Of a DNA stretch of 64,000 bases, positions 1-12,374 are shown piece after piece; the stretch's first letter is position 1; the number at the start of each line of letters is the position of its first letter. The notes beneath the pieces are model-generated. The model saw nothing but the letters and a program-made list of their open reading frames with translations. It was not told the origin of the DNA and ran no database searches. Source of the stretch: Rotaria socialis (taxonomy: Eukaryota > Rotifera > Eurotatoria > Philodinida > Philodinidae); assembly GCA_905331475.1 (NCBI GenBank), contig CAJNYU010000030.1:310001-374000 (forward strand), written 5' to 3'. The translations under genes and the position numbers were made by a program.

Positions 1-1312
1 CACAAGCATTGAAGATGGTGAAGTACAACGACCATATCATCGTATCCCCGGTGACGCAGGTGAGAAATAGAACTAGATTAGATGAGAACTGTTTGTATGA
101 TCAAGGAGTGAAAGAATAGGATATATGCAGGAGAACTTTATGAATTTCTAGTAAAAATTACAAGAAAATTGTTTTGTCTTGACATACAAATGCTAATTAC
201 AATGAGACAAAATGTAGATCAAGATTATCGTTTTCAAAAGCAATGCAAGTACGAGAAATCTTTTGAATAACATGTATAGCTTGGGTTCTAGTCTGAATTG
301 AGTTTCTATTCTCGATTTAGTTAGCTGGCAGCAATTGAAGATTAACTGAGTAAATGCAACTTTTCTTGAGAAGATAAATATTTAAGATAGTTTTGATATT
401 CGACAAATCTTGCTGCTATAAGACATATCTGACTAGATTTTCGCTTAAAAACCTACTGTGTATAATATGTTAAGTGTACGTAGGTTTTATGATCATTGAT
501 CACAAATCGAAAGAAATGATCCCACATAATATGCTGCTTCTAAATACATCATTAGCAAAAGTGTTGAAAATTGAGTAAAACAACTCGAGTTCGAAGTTTT
601 ATAAGCAATCATTATGTTACAAGTAATACTGTATACATCATTAAGAAAGCTTGAGCTCTAAAATGAAACGTGGTAGCTCTTACGAACCTTTCTACAAGGT
701 ATCATTTATGAGACTTTATGGTTGGAACATAATTGAGTGACTTCATGTAATAATTCTTGAAGACCGCTGCTTAATTCAGTTAGAAAAAAAAGTGTTCTAT
801 GTTTTCAATAGCGAATTGCTGCCTCGATAGTAAAGACTGCACAAATTTACAGAATCTCAAGCTTCTTGCAAAAGTTGAATTTTTCCGGTAATACGCATGG
901 AGTGTTACTAAAAATCGAGTGCTACCGTATATAAGATTCTATTGGAAAAACTTTTTTCTAAACAAAACAAAAAACATTGTTTCATTCAGCTTTCAATATT
1001 CGTGCCAATTGTCTAGGTGCATGGGTGTCGATCTCAATCTTCTCTACACCCACTCGCATTCTGAATTTTCTTTGAGAATAGATCTGAGTAAATGCTTTGA
1101 TAGTTAGCATTGATGCTCAAAAGTTCTTGGAATTCATTATGTAAACTCCATCTCAAAAAATCACACATAATTGTGGAAAAATACATGATTCCAAGATCAT
1201 CATATGAGTATTTTCAGGCGAGGGAATGTTGTTCCACAAATCGAATGTTATCATATTCATTCAAAAAGAAATTCGAATCTAATTACAGAAACATTTTCTG
1301 TTCGTTTTTCAG
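1..1312. other. Left flank, no gene recognised
   Basis: AT-rich sequence with only short open frames and no recognisable protein. It may hold upstream exons or regulatory DNA of the Thr-rich gene that follows, but no exon could be supported. A pyrimidine-rich 3' splice acceptor ends at 1312. Confidence 0.5.
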
Positions 1313-1930
1313 CGATCAACTCTGAGATGCAGCTCTGCTATTCAAGCGCCTTGACGAGCAACAGTTCCATGTTTTCGAGACTATGTGGTGGGGAGACATT
1401 CTTTTACTATTTCATGGCAATACAGGTAACGGCGTCAACTAGCGGCTCTTACGCATTTGTGTGGGGCAGTCATATGGAAAGTTGCGGATATCTATACAAT
1501 CTGCCATTCATTCCAAGCAGTTCACAGTCGAATCTAGCAGCACATAAGCATGACAGTGGCTATCCATGCAAATTTCCACTAACAGCAACTTTTACGGTGA
1601 CTCAATCCATGATCCTCGTTGTTACAACATTCTCTCCGGAAGACTTCGGAGAATTCAATATTTCAATTCACGGTCCCACACAATTAAGCTTAACGCCGTA
1701 TATTTCCACGTCAATTATCGTAACCAACACCAATGAAGCAACCAGCGTAGACAATACTGCAACAACTACTACAACTGCTACAGCTTCTACAACCACTACA
1801 ACGCCCATAATTACAAAAGCAACTACAGGAACCACCAAACTACCTACTACAAAAAGCACTAAAAGAACTACTAGAAAAACTACGAAAAACCCCATTAGAC
1901 CAACTATCACAACGCCAATTGTAGTCACAG
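1313..1930 (+). CDS. Partial: secreted/surface protein exon with rotifer-type extracellular domain and Thr-rich linker
   Basis: This is one internal exon of a larger gene. It is bounded by an acceptor (tttttcag, ending 1312) and a donor (cacag|gtaggt at 1930/1931). The first part reads as a compact extracellular domain, with motifs such as YYFMAIQVTASTSGSYAF, then GYLYN, LVVTTFSPEDFGEF and a closing SIHGP. From memory, this pattern recurs in many predicted bdelloid proteins, often beside Thr-rich linkers; I know no assigned function. The last 60-70 residues are a Thr-rich, Lys/Arg-sprinkled spacer likely to be O-glycosylated. No start codon, signal peptide or following exon was found, and the 100-N gap downstream may hide the rest. 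An ORF on the opposite strand is a shadow of the ACA/ACT-rich codons. The exon call is fairly secure; the function is unknown. Confidence 0.55.
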
Positions 1931-2163
1931 GTAGGTGAAACTGAGTACCAGTTTGAATGATTTATGAGTCTTTTTTACGGTAGGCTGCTAATTTTTAAAG
2001 CATATTTATGAAAAGAAATACATGAAACGATGAAAACTACGAAAATAGCTATAGTGAAGCGAGCATCTTCTTTTTTTTGTGATGCTATTCGACCCTCCAC
2101 CTAGTTGCCCAAGTGAAAATTCAATTATAGACCAAGATGAACGCGCTGATGTTAACCAAACAA

Positions 2164-2240
2164 TACTCTGAAAAAAATAAAGGAGGTTTACAGAACCTTT
2201 TCGGAGGCTTCTGTAAACCTCCTTTATTTTTTTCAGAGTA
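2164..2240. repeat. Perfect 32-bp-arm inverted repeat (hairpin)
   Basis: The left arm (2164-2195) and right arm (2209-2240) are exact reverse complements across 32 bases, separated by a 13-base loop. The arms begin tactctgaaaaaaataaagg. The perfect match suggests a recent insertion, a tiny foldback element or a selected structure. Confidence 0.9.
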
Positions 2241-2404
2241 CTCTAGTAAATTATGTTTATTTGTCCAGTAAAATGGATCAAGAAATTTCGTTACATTTTT
2301 AGTGTTAAGGCAATGTATTCGTTCATAAATAATTACTGGAGATATTAGTTTTTGTCGCTAAGTAAAGTTTTAGAGACTACAGTTTGGCATCACGCACTCT
2401 TTCC

Positions 2405-2504
2405 NNNNNNNNNNNNNNNNNNNNNNNNNNNNNNNNNNNNNNNNNNNNNNNNNNNNNNNNNNNNNNNNNNNNNNNNNNNNNNNNNNNNNNNNNNNNNNNN
2501 NNNN
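2405..2504. other. Assembly gap (100 N)
   Basis: A run of exactly 100 Ns, the usual placeholder for a scaffold join of unknown size. The sequence on either side may not be truly adjacent. Confidence 0.99.
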
Positions 2505-3524
2505 TTACATAATTAGTATTTTATATTGCACCAGGTTAAGATAGTAGATCGGTTCAAATGTATTGATCCGGTTTAAGCCTTTTCATGTGAGAAATATTTA
2601 TGGTGATGCGTTAGTTTGCTGCTATAAACAAGAACTTCTTGTTTAATTATTGTTATGAAAATATAAATAAATAACTGAAGCTAGAATGATGTTTTAATGT
2701 GAAGTTGTGGGAATTATTGGATTTGAAACGTTAGACACACCTATCCGCCTAATGACAGCTCTGTTTGCAATCACGATACAAGCACATTGTTTTTACAATA
2801 GCTTTTAGTAGATCCGTAGCAAAGTGACACTCTCAAAACTACGAGTGATACTTAAAATGCTTCGATTTTATAAAAGATGATACACAAGAAGCATGTTGCA
2901 TCTACTGGTCGATAATAGAGTTTTAGAATGAATCATATAAATGAAATAGTATACTAGTTGTGGCATTATTAGGGGCTAAAATATTTTCACAATATTTGCT
3001 TGTGTAAAAAGAAACAACTATACAAGTTTAATACCTATCTTCAAACAAGAAGTTCGTAATTGAGCAATCAATGTTTCCTCCAAATGAAATAATAGTTCTG
3101 TTAGAAAACTTTTAGGCATCTGATTATCAAAAACGTAAATTGATAACTTTTCTACGAGTTTTTAATGTTATACTCTCAAAATACAACTAAAATACATTCT
3201 AAAATTGAGTGAAGGATAGCACAAAAATTAGACAAAGAATATTATCATACCGCATGTTCTAGTTCATCATCTAATCAAAATAGCATTTTTCTACGATTTC
3301 ACATAAACATGCGACTTTATGACTGGATTTGAAATGTCTGCGATTCGGTACATTTCTAATCGAGTGTCTAATATGTTGTCACGCTCTTAATCGAAATTTG
3401 ATTTGTTAGATGACAATGATGAGATCATTTTTCTTCAAATTGTTGTCTTTTCTATTATTGAAAACTACAACGCACTAAAAACATAAATGAGTATAGTTAA
3501 TACTATAAGATTCTGATATTTCAG

Positions 3525-6446
3525 TGCTAGAATCCCGCAAGGAAAACATGTCATGTTGTCTTACACTTCGATCAATCAAGATATTGTGTTGAAAATCGCG
3601 GATATTCTCAAAGGTGAAAATATGCCAGTGTGGTTTGATAGTAACGGTGATATGAAAACTGATATATATGAAAGGTATTTCTATCAAACAGTACTACTAA
3701 ACCGATTCAAACTGTATATTGATTGTGTTTCCTACGTAGTCTGACTAATGGAGTTGAAAATGCTGTAGCTGTCTGTTGTTTTCTGACATCGAACTATGAA
3801 CAATCCTTGAGCTGCCAAAGTGAATTACAATATGCACAAAAGCGACAGAAACCAATCATTCCATGTATGCTCACTAGTGCAACTGCTTGGAAGCCATCCG
3901 ATTGGTTAGAACAAATAACCCGAGGACTCGTGTTCGTCGATTTTCACAATGTATCTGAATCTAATATCGATTACAAGGTTATAGACTTAATTAATGGAAT
4001 AGAAGAGCAAATTACAGCAACGTCACATCAACGAATACAACCAATCGAAGAGCCAAGCTATCTGCTTGAATTGATTAAGTGGCATTACAAACAAAATAGT
4101 CGTATAGAACGCTTAATGAATCCAGCTGAGTCTTTTCCGATTGAAGAAAGTTACATTAATTTGGCTATAGTAGATTCGAAAGAACAACAGGCAAAAGAAA
4201 AGAACCTTCATGATGCTAATCAACATGAGACAATAATGGAGACCTTTGAAGATATCTACGGTGTCAAAACGCCCATAAATGTCAAAGATATTTTCAACAC
4301 ATGCAAGGAATTTGGAAAAAAAGTACTGGTGTTTGGTCGAGCTGGAATCGGTAAGACCACCTTCTGTCGCTATGTTTCTCATCAATGGGCAAAGAGTGCT
4401 CTTTGGCCAGAATATAATTTGGTTGCTTTAATTAGCTTACGCTCTTTAACCGAGAATCGTTATTCTCCGCTGTCATCAGGCAAAAGTTACTCTTTAGTCG
4501 ATATTGTGGCGAAGGAATGTTTTAGTCATGATCTTTCTGAAGAAGATACAAGTCTTCTGAGAGAGCAATTAAATAAAAGAACCGTATTATGGCTTCTGGA
4601 TGGGTATGATGAAATCGTGCAAAATGTATCATCACACCTACAACATGTATTCGAACAATTAATCAACACGCCACATCACATTGTGACATCTCGTCCATAC
4701 TTCAATACTTTGTCTCGCTCTGTACGAGTTGAGATTGTTGGATTCACCGATGGAAATATTAGCAAATATGTAGAAGTATTCTTCAATCAGCTGCGCGATA
4801 AATTTCCCAATGCATTATTGGAAGGCTAAAGAGTGTTAAAGTTCTTAAGGCTCAATCCCAGAATTTGGGGTATTGCGCATATTTCAGTGAATTTGGAACT
4901 GATTTGCAGTATTTGGAGTGAAACGGATTGGTCAGAAACAACAAATCTGACCATGACAACACTGTACGAAAACATGACAGTCTGGCTTTGTCGGCGATAT
5001 TTAGCTAGGAAAAGTACTTCGATCCAAATCAGTAAAATGGAACTGTACGAAAAGTGTCATCCAGAACTAACTTTTTTAGAAACGCTAGCATTTGAAGGAA
5101 TGACCAGTAACACCATAATTTTACGAAAAGAATTGCTCCAGAAAGTGATGCACAATATTGGCTGCTTGTCGGATATCTATTCCGATGCACTGCATATTGG
5201 CATTTTGAAATCGTTTGATAATGGACCAACTGGAAGTCAAATTCAATTAGAAAAACATCACTATTTCGTTCATCTCAGTTTCCAAGAATTCTTTGCAGCG
5301 TGGCATTTGGTGAGACTCCTCAACAGCACTACCCGTAACACAGCAATCCAGTTCATTGAAAATCATAAGTATGAGAAACGTCTACAACTCGTATTTATCT
5401 TTGCCTCTGGTCTTCTCACTCAATCAGAAAACACACAATCAATTCATACATTTTGGGACACCATTTTCGGTGACCCACATGATCTCGTGGGTATTCGACA
5501 CATGCAGCTTGTGACAGTGTGCCTTGACGAAACACAATGTGACTCCGCGGTGCCACATCGCAGCCAGTCCATATCATTACTACTAAATTGGTTCAGGTTC
5601 GCCTGCAACCAAAACATTTTCAAACTACAGGAAATAATTGCAAGGACAATCAATTCATGCAGCAAAATACAGAATTTCCCAGAAATACAGATTGAGTTAG
5701 CGTGTCTCTTGAAAACCGAAGCGGAACAGCACACATCACATATAGCAACCTTCATTCGCAAACTGAATATTACCGACCCACACAACCAATTACTTGAATC
5801 CTTATCACTTCAACTTGAACACAATGATGCAGCGGTCCGAACGAATGCATGTGGTGCTCTTGGAGAGATCGGCGAAAAAGCATCAACAAGCCAGGTGATT
5901 GATCGGTTGGTGGGGGCACTAGGTGATCAGCATGACCAGGTTCGACGGAGTGCATATAGTGCTCTTGAGAAGATGTGCGAAAAAGCTGCAACGAGTCAGG
6001 TGATTGATCGGTTGTTGGTGGCACTTGGTGATCTGGTTGAAGGTATTCGCGGTACGGACCTGAGGAGTGCTAGTACGCTTCTTAAATTGTGGTCGTATGC
6101 CCTGCAGTGGCTTTCTGATTCCCACGCGAGAGAGTGTGATGTGATGCAGAAATCGAATGTTTACGATGGAATTGATGGAATGTCCTTGAAAATTTTTCAG
6201 TTAGTGATTTATACGCATGATTGGCGTTGGCTTTCCATACTTGTAGAATGTTGTCTAATGGAGGAAATATCGGTCATGGTTATCGGTGACAGAGTGATTA
6301 TGCGTTTCGAGTGGGTGGCAGTGGAGACACGAATCAGAAACTCGGAGCTACTATCAGAGCTGTGCAAGGCTTTTGATGATTTCGGTTTAAAAGTGCTTGA
6401 TTGCCACCAACAGAATAGTAGAAAACCATGGAGGGAACGAAAATAG
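3525..6446 (+). pseudogene. TIR-NACHT-HEAT receptor-like gene with one in-frame stop
   Basis: Two exons are visible: 3525-3674 and 3740-6446, joined by a 65-bp GT-AG intron inside the TIR domain. The TIR domain opens with HVMLSYTS, has a BB-loop-like MPVWFDSNG, and continues after the intron with the CQSELQYA segment, where the NAD-cleaving Glu of enzymatic TIR domains lies. It closes with LVFVDF. A NACHT ATPase follows, with P-loop GRAGIGKTT near residue 248 and Walker B VLWLLDGYDE near 333. A helical region comes next (HHYFVHLSFQEFFAAW, typical after NACHT), then two HEAT repeats of 35 residues. A TAA at 4827-4829 interrupts the frame just after NACHT, yet the same frame stays open for about 540 codons more. 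In TIR-NACHT families these parts form intracellular sensors that oligomerise on activation. The first exon starts in mid-frame, so an upstream start is missing. The domain call is secure. Pseudogene status rests on the single stop, which could be an assembly error or a true null. Confidence 0.8.
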
Positions 6447-8442
6447 GAGTGTTCTTGAGGAAGCACAATTTGAATAATGGAGATTATTTACTTATTGTGA
6501 TATTTGTGTTTTGATTACTCAGGATTGTTCGCGTGGGTAAGGATGTTGGTGTAAGGTATTGGTTTTCAATGATATTTGAGTGTGAAGAGCAAACGCTACA
6601 AATTGTACTTCCTAATTACAGGAATGATCATGTGGCATGTATTAGAGCCCAATGAACTGAAGATCAGTTCAAAATACAAATAAATTTCTACCCGATTGTG
6701 TGTGTATTTATTAAATTGATTTCAAGCTCCATAGAACGCCTTCTGACTGCTGTTCATGCAGTCATCAGCAGGTAGGTTCAAAAATATTAAATAGGAGAAT
6801 AGTCGAAATCACTCTCGGTCTTCTTTTGTATATTGGGAAGTGTATTGGATAATGCACGGTGAATATTACTCTTATTTTAAGTTAGTAGGCAGGTCTACAT
6901 ATTTAGAATGGTAATTAGAAATCTCAGTTCGTTGCTATAAATAAGAGTTCTATATATCTTCCGAATAGAATAAATTTCAGTCGATCGTAGTGTATCTTAT
7001 TCGTTGGATGTAGCAACTGGTGATGTTTTCAACGCATGTACTTATCTAAGAACCAGTTAACGATGCTATTCATCAAATGTCTGTAAGCTTCACTTTTATC
7101 TCGATTCATATGTAAAATAGAATAGTGCTAGCATTTTCCATTATTTGAAGAAGTTATACAGATTTGTTAAAATTCAAATGATTCCTTTATGATAATTCGT
7201 TAATCTGATAGACTATTCTGGATAAGTATGTTATGCTTATTCCTTTTTTTTTTATTAAGTGGCCTTTGAAAACTTACAACAATGAAATGAAAAATACAAC
7301 ATATGATACAGGTTTTCCATTGCTATTTTTAAGTTTTCAACTGAATCAGGACTATTCTATTTTGTAGGCATTGATCGCTAATCGAACTTTCGCAGTTCAC
7401 GACAGGGAACTTTCATATGCATAATAATTGGTTCACCATTTGTAAAGTTGTAGTGTTATTTCTTTTTGGAATTCGATGTATCAAATAAATAGCGTGGATA
7501 CATTATGCTCTCANCATTGTTCTAATGTATCTCTCTCCTGTCTCTCTTCTATCTCTCTCCTATATATACGTGCGTCATGTATGAAGTTGTTACACTCTGG
7601 AGATGTCAGATGACACAATACACCATCATGCCGACGGGCATAGGCGACACTCTAGTTTTGTCGTTACACTCTGGATAACTTGAAGTAGCCTAATAAACAT
7701 CTTTGCCGAGAGTGGCACAAGCTAATCTAATCAAGTTGTTCGTTATAGGCGTAATTCTGTGTGGGAACTTCGAATATGAGCGGCATTTTTCTTGACGCGC
7801 TATTAATCGGTCAGTAATCAATTGCAATCTTGATTTTTGCAAAATTGAGGTCAGATTCGAACGCTCCAACTCGAGTTTTCCGCAGAAAACCATTTGCAGA
7901 AAGTTGAATTTCCGTTAGTTTTGGCCAACCGATAGGATCTCCACCTCAAATTACCCGTGGGAAGCAATTTTCTGGAAAACTCGACTTCCTCGGTCCCGAA
8001 AACCCGTATTAGTTTTGAAAAAGTCCCGAAAAATCGCTTTCATGTTGCAGAAGCAAGCATTCGATTTTCGTCCAATTAGAGCGCGCACAGACAAACGCGC
8101 AATTTCGTTTGTTTATACTCCTTTCGTCACTGAGAAAGCTTCAAACCAAAGCTTCAAACCAAAGCTTCAAAACCAGTTTTGGTTTTGCTGTATGCGTAGC
8201 GTATCTTGACGTATTGCCTGTATGATATGTGTTTATTTCCCATACAACTAACTTTTTTTTTTGACTAGATGGAACTTGTCAAGAGCTCTAAATGATGGTA
8301 TATCATAGCGGTACATATAGTGCGTTTAAGGTTTCCGCAATATTACACTTCGTGAAAACTATGAAAAACTCATGTATACTGCACTGCTGATCGATTCTTT
8401 AGATAGTTTGATCAAAATCAATTTCTATTTGATTAGGTTTAC

Positions 8443-8600
8443 TTTTTGTGTACTCAAAAAGTGAGTACACTCTAGAATCGGTTAGTATGTCCGGCCATCC
8501 GGCCGTTAACACGATAACTTTTGAAAGCCCCATCCAATTGCCATGAAATTTTGTACACAGAATGATCTCATCAATATCTCAGTCGAGTTCGAAGATGAAA
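8443..8600 (+). repeat. Dispersed repeat copy A (transposon-derived)
   Basis: About 150 bp closely match 32916-33070 in the same orientation. The shared part begins with a small hairpin, gtgtactcaaaaagtgagta, and includes the segment tgaaattttgtacacagaat. The two copies differ at scattered positions and by a short indel (an extra ggcc in this copy). Two diverged copies in one window indicate a multicopy element. Confidence 0.75.
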
Positions 8601-9030
8601 ACAATTACACAAAAAATATCCTTAATTTCTATGTGAATAGTGACCTATTCTATTTTATTATCATTTTTTTCTCAACCGCAAAGATTTATCATAATCAAAT
8701 TAATTCTTCAACTATCATATACCATTAGATAGGAAATTTCATGGGCTGCAAAATGATGCAAAATTATAAGGGTAAACAGGTTGCTCACAAGATTCCTCTG
8801 TATCAGTGTCGAAAAACTCATATATCTTGATAATGTGTCGGTGTGATATTTGTCTATTTTTCATATGAGCAATACCTATTTTTTCAAAGTAAATGGAACT
8901 CGTCATTTCGCAACAGTCTTTATGAGTTGTATCTTGAATAGTGTATTCGTTCCTCTTTCTAGTTTTGCTGCGCATGACATAAAACATTTACGATGAAATA
9001 GGAACAGAAAAAAATGGATGTACATTTTTG

Positions 9031-9083
9031 CTTTTTGAATTACACATAACAATCGGATGCAAATCCGATGTTTCCGTATTTAT
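9031..9083. repeat. Fragment of an inverted-repeat element end
   Basis: It matches the right terminal repeat of the small element at 33762-33943: a tttttgaa..tacacataac lead, a palindromic tcggat..aaatccga core, and a tttccgtatttatt end. Only one arm was found here. Confidence 0.55.
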
Positions 9084-9325
9084 TTACTCCAGATATCGAT
9101 TTATCTTCAAATATAAAATACACATATTTTGGATCAATATTCAACTTTGTTGTTACCTCATTGAAACAGTATATCGTTAAATACCGAACTATGAATTAGC
9201 TAGATTCTTTAATGCAACTAGTCTTCTAAATAAATTTTTACACTACGAAAGAAATTAATTTAATAAGAATAAAATATAAACGTTATTTTTTCCATAAAAG
9301 AAAAAAACACTGTTCAAGAAACTCT

Positions 9326-11857
9326 TTATTTCTTGGTCTTTGGTTTCTTCATACGTTTTGTTTTTAATCCAATTAAATCTTCGCCCATCATCTTAATACG
9401 TTCACGTGTTTGACATTCTGGATTGTCTTCACCAGCATTATCATCATCTATGAAAACAAACAAAAAATGTTAACGTCATTCAAAAGTATCAATACGAACC
9501 ACCATAAATGTTTCCTTTAACTGTCGATGGTGGATTAATACGTGTATTGTATGCCGGTAATCTTCCATCACCAGCATATTGAAGCTAAAAGATTAAAAAG
9601 CGTATGTCAAATAGATGCATATATTTGTATTTCAATTATATTCACATCTAATTGTCTCATTTCTTTCAGTGTGCCTTCTAAATCTTTTGTTTCAAGTTCT
9701 TCAACAAGTTTAACAAGTTTTTCTTCCGTTGTACCAAGTAAATCAAGAACATAATCATTCGATTGTGATGATATAACGGTGGTTGGTACATGACTTTTGG
9801 TCTAAATATCAATGAATTTTAGACATCAATAACAATTATCCATGTTTCTGTTTTCTTTGATACATACGCCTTTAAGATGATGCAATTTATCTGCTAAATG
9901 TTCAATGCCAGATTTAACCTCGATCATCTTTTTCATTGTTTTTTCCATTTTTGTTGCATTATCGTCACGTCGTTTTTCACTTTCATCAAATTTCTCTTGA
10001 GCTTGTTCAAGAATACGTTGACCACTAGAATAAACAGATATTTATTTATTTCAATGAGAACAAAAACACTGTTTTTTGTCGTTTAGTTGCCGTACGTTGA
10101 TGTTTTAGCTTCACCACTATATTTCATTTCTTCGAATTCTTTATTTAAACGTGCTTTTTCATCTCGTAATTTAGCAACATTTTGTTCTGAATCTTCTTTC
10201 ATTTTTTCTAAATGAGCTGTTGTACTATCTTGAGACATGAAACGTTCAACAACTTCCTACAAGTACTCCTTACTTTCGTAAAAGAATAAAAAACACAGAA
10301 TAAACAAACAACCTGCATCGTACTAGCACCAGTAGCTTCTTTAATTCGTGAAAAAGCATTTTCATACATATCAATTTTCGTTTGGTCTTGTTCAGATAAT
10401 TTATCTTTCAAATCTTCTAGGGGACTTGTTGGACGTTGAAGTGCACGACGATCAATACGTTCAGCATGTAGTTTTTTTTCTTCAGCTTCACTTTTCAATT
10501 CATTTAACCGAAGTTCACGTTCTTTACGTTCTCGATAAACTTTATCTTCGCTTTTTTTCAATTCATTTTTAGCATTCTTTTGTGCTAAATCAGCTTCGAG
10601 TGCACTACGTTGTGCTTCATGTAATTCTTGTTGAGTACGACGAATTTGCGTTGACATAGCATCGAGACGATTCGTATATGTTAAACTTTCTTGAATTAAA
10701 TGTGATTTTATTTGATTGTAGGTTCGTTGAATAGTAACAGCTTCTGTACATTTTAATTCAGCTTTATCGAGTCGATTTTCAAGTTGACGTAGACGCTACA
10801 TTTAGAAACAATAAATTTTTCTTGTCTATAATAAACTAGCTAATAAATATTTATTAAGATAATCAATAGAAAGATATTTGCATATCTTTCATTGTATTAA
10901 TAAAAATATAGTAAATGATTCAGATGATAATGCGACGTATGAATTTTTCACTGTCAAATACTCTCACATTTTTCATATAAGAAACATGATGAAGAATAAA
11001 ACAAATTCATTCGACCATTCTTTAGTAATTTGACATCGTTGATATTTTTACTCAGTGTCAGTATGTGAAGTCGTCAGAAATAAATCATTACAGAAAGATG
11101 AAACAGTAGTTGACGTCAGTATTTCAATTAAGAAAAATGTATACATACAGCTGCTGTTTCTGATTCACCAGCATCGGTTTGAACAGCTTCTTCAGCTTCT
11201 TTAACCATTAAATCATATCGTGTTCGAAGTTCTTCGAGTTGTTTCATTTTTGTTGCATTTGTATGTCGATGAGCATTAAGACGATTTTTCAGGTCACCTA
11301 ATTGTTCATTGGTTAATTGAATAGCTGCCTGCATATTTATTTATATAATTGATAAAAATATTGCAAAGTAGCAGCCAACTTACTTGGCCTGTTTTATTTT
11401 TAAGCGCTGCTCTTTCATCTTTTCGGCCACTGAATGCTTCATTGAGAACTTTTTCGTCACCCTATATTATTACAATATAATATTAGTTAGCATATTAAAA
11501 CATGAAAAATAATTTCATAATGGAAATTTTTATAAAGAGCAGAAATTCAGAACTTTCTTAAAATTAAATATCAAACTAATCTTACTTCAAGTAATTCTTT
11601 TAGTTTTTGTCGTTTTTCTTTATTTTCTTTTTGTAATTGAACAATTTTTCGTTTATTTTTATCGGTTTGTAAATCAACCTGTTCAATATAAGCTTCTTGA
11701 CTACCCTCTAAAATGTAAATGTATTCGATTTCTATGGTATTTCTCGAACTACCAACAACTTACCTAAGAGTTGACGCTTTTTACGTAACTCTTCAATCTG
11801 TTCAGCCATAGACAATTTATATTGATACTGCTCATTGGATTTAGCACCTGACGGCAT
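9326..11857 (-). CDS. ODAD3: ODAD3 (CCDC151): outer dynein arm docking complex coiled-coil protein
   Basis: Ten exons (coding order): 11764-11857, 11586-11707, 11384-11461, 11149-11328, 10313-10795, 10096-10256, 9868-10024, 9646-9801, 9503-9584, 9326-9447. All phases agree and give 544 residues, close to the usual vertebrate length of just under 600. The protein is almost entirely charged coiled coil. Family landmarks are an MAEQIEELRKKRQLLE start, an ENRLDKAEL segment, AEEKKLHAERIDR, and the conserved IKEATGAS plus EEMKYSGEA blocks. The tail is Lys-rich, ending KKPKTKK. In animals ODAD3 helps dock outer dynein arms on ciliary doublet microtubules. That fits the ciliated corona, protonephridia and sensory organs of rotifers. 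One donor (exon 5, gttgtt) is atypical. The gene is divergent from the RBR ligase, with 517 bp between start codons. Confidence 0.87.
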
Positions 11858-12374
11858 GATGAAAAATAAACGTAACTTTTTGAATGTCACAAACAAAAAG
11901 AAATGTTTCCTAATGTCGATATATTTGTTGACTTTGCAACCATTACAAGTATGAGTTGCTTAGCAATGAAGTTTCATATTCTTTTAAATCTTATTATAAA
12001 TTATAGAAAACCAAAATGAGATAAAGCTAACTATATTTTGTTTTAATACAAGAAAATTTAAATACAAATTTAAACCATGAAATATGAATATGATTTGAAA
12101 TGAGCGACCCCTATCAAAGATGACTTACATATGATTCAGAATTTGACATTCGTACTTCAATGTATGTATGTATGTGGGTGAATATGTAGTTGCATAAGTT
12201 TTGCGCAATAGTATTGTGAAATAACTTTACATGATTAATAAAATATACATCATCTCATCATTAAAGGCAAACGATAAAAGACGATTACAAATTATTTATC
12301 TTGTAGTAGCTTAGCTAGTGAAAAGATCTCTTACTTTTAGTGTAATATTTTTCTATTATTCTAGAGAGTTTAAC
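11858..12374. promoter_or_regulatory. Divergent intergenic region (ODAD3 / RBR ligase)
   Basis: 517 bp between two opposite start codons, so it probably contains both promoters. A short tatg tandem run lies near 12160-12176. A pyrimidine-rich acceptor ending at 12363 sits 11 bases before the RBR start codon. No specific factor site can be supported. Confidence 0.45.

Larger units (their letters stand above)
1931..3524. other. Non-coding/unassigned stretch with a hairpin and an assembly gap
   Basis: This stretch holds a perfect inverted repeat (2164-2240) and a run of 100 Ns (2405-2504), and no recognised coding exon. Exons of the Thr-rich gene (left) or the 5' exon of the TIR-NACHT gene (right) could lie here but were not identified. 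Confidence 0.5.
6447..9325. other. Repeat-rich intergenic region
   Basis: No gene is recognised. An AATAAA signal near 6678 could end the receptor transcript. Also present are a CT-rich tract near 7530-7560, a duplicated gttacactctgga segment near 7590 and 7663, a short tandem (gcttcaaaccaaa) near 8140-8170, and dispersed-repeat fragments from 8443 onward. One ambiguous base (N) lies at 7514. Confidence 0.5.

Noticed and set aside
1668..1928. Minus-strand Val-rich open frame opposite the Thr-rich linker
   Set aside because: It is the complement of ACA/ACT-rich Thr codons and has no independent support.
4827..4829. Treating the receptor as two separate genes split at the TAA
   Set aside because: Both halves are in one frame and form one standard domain order, and there is no promoter-sized gap or ATG after the stop.
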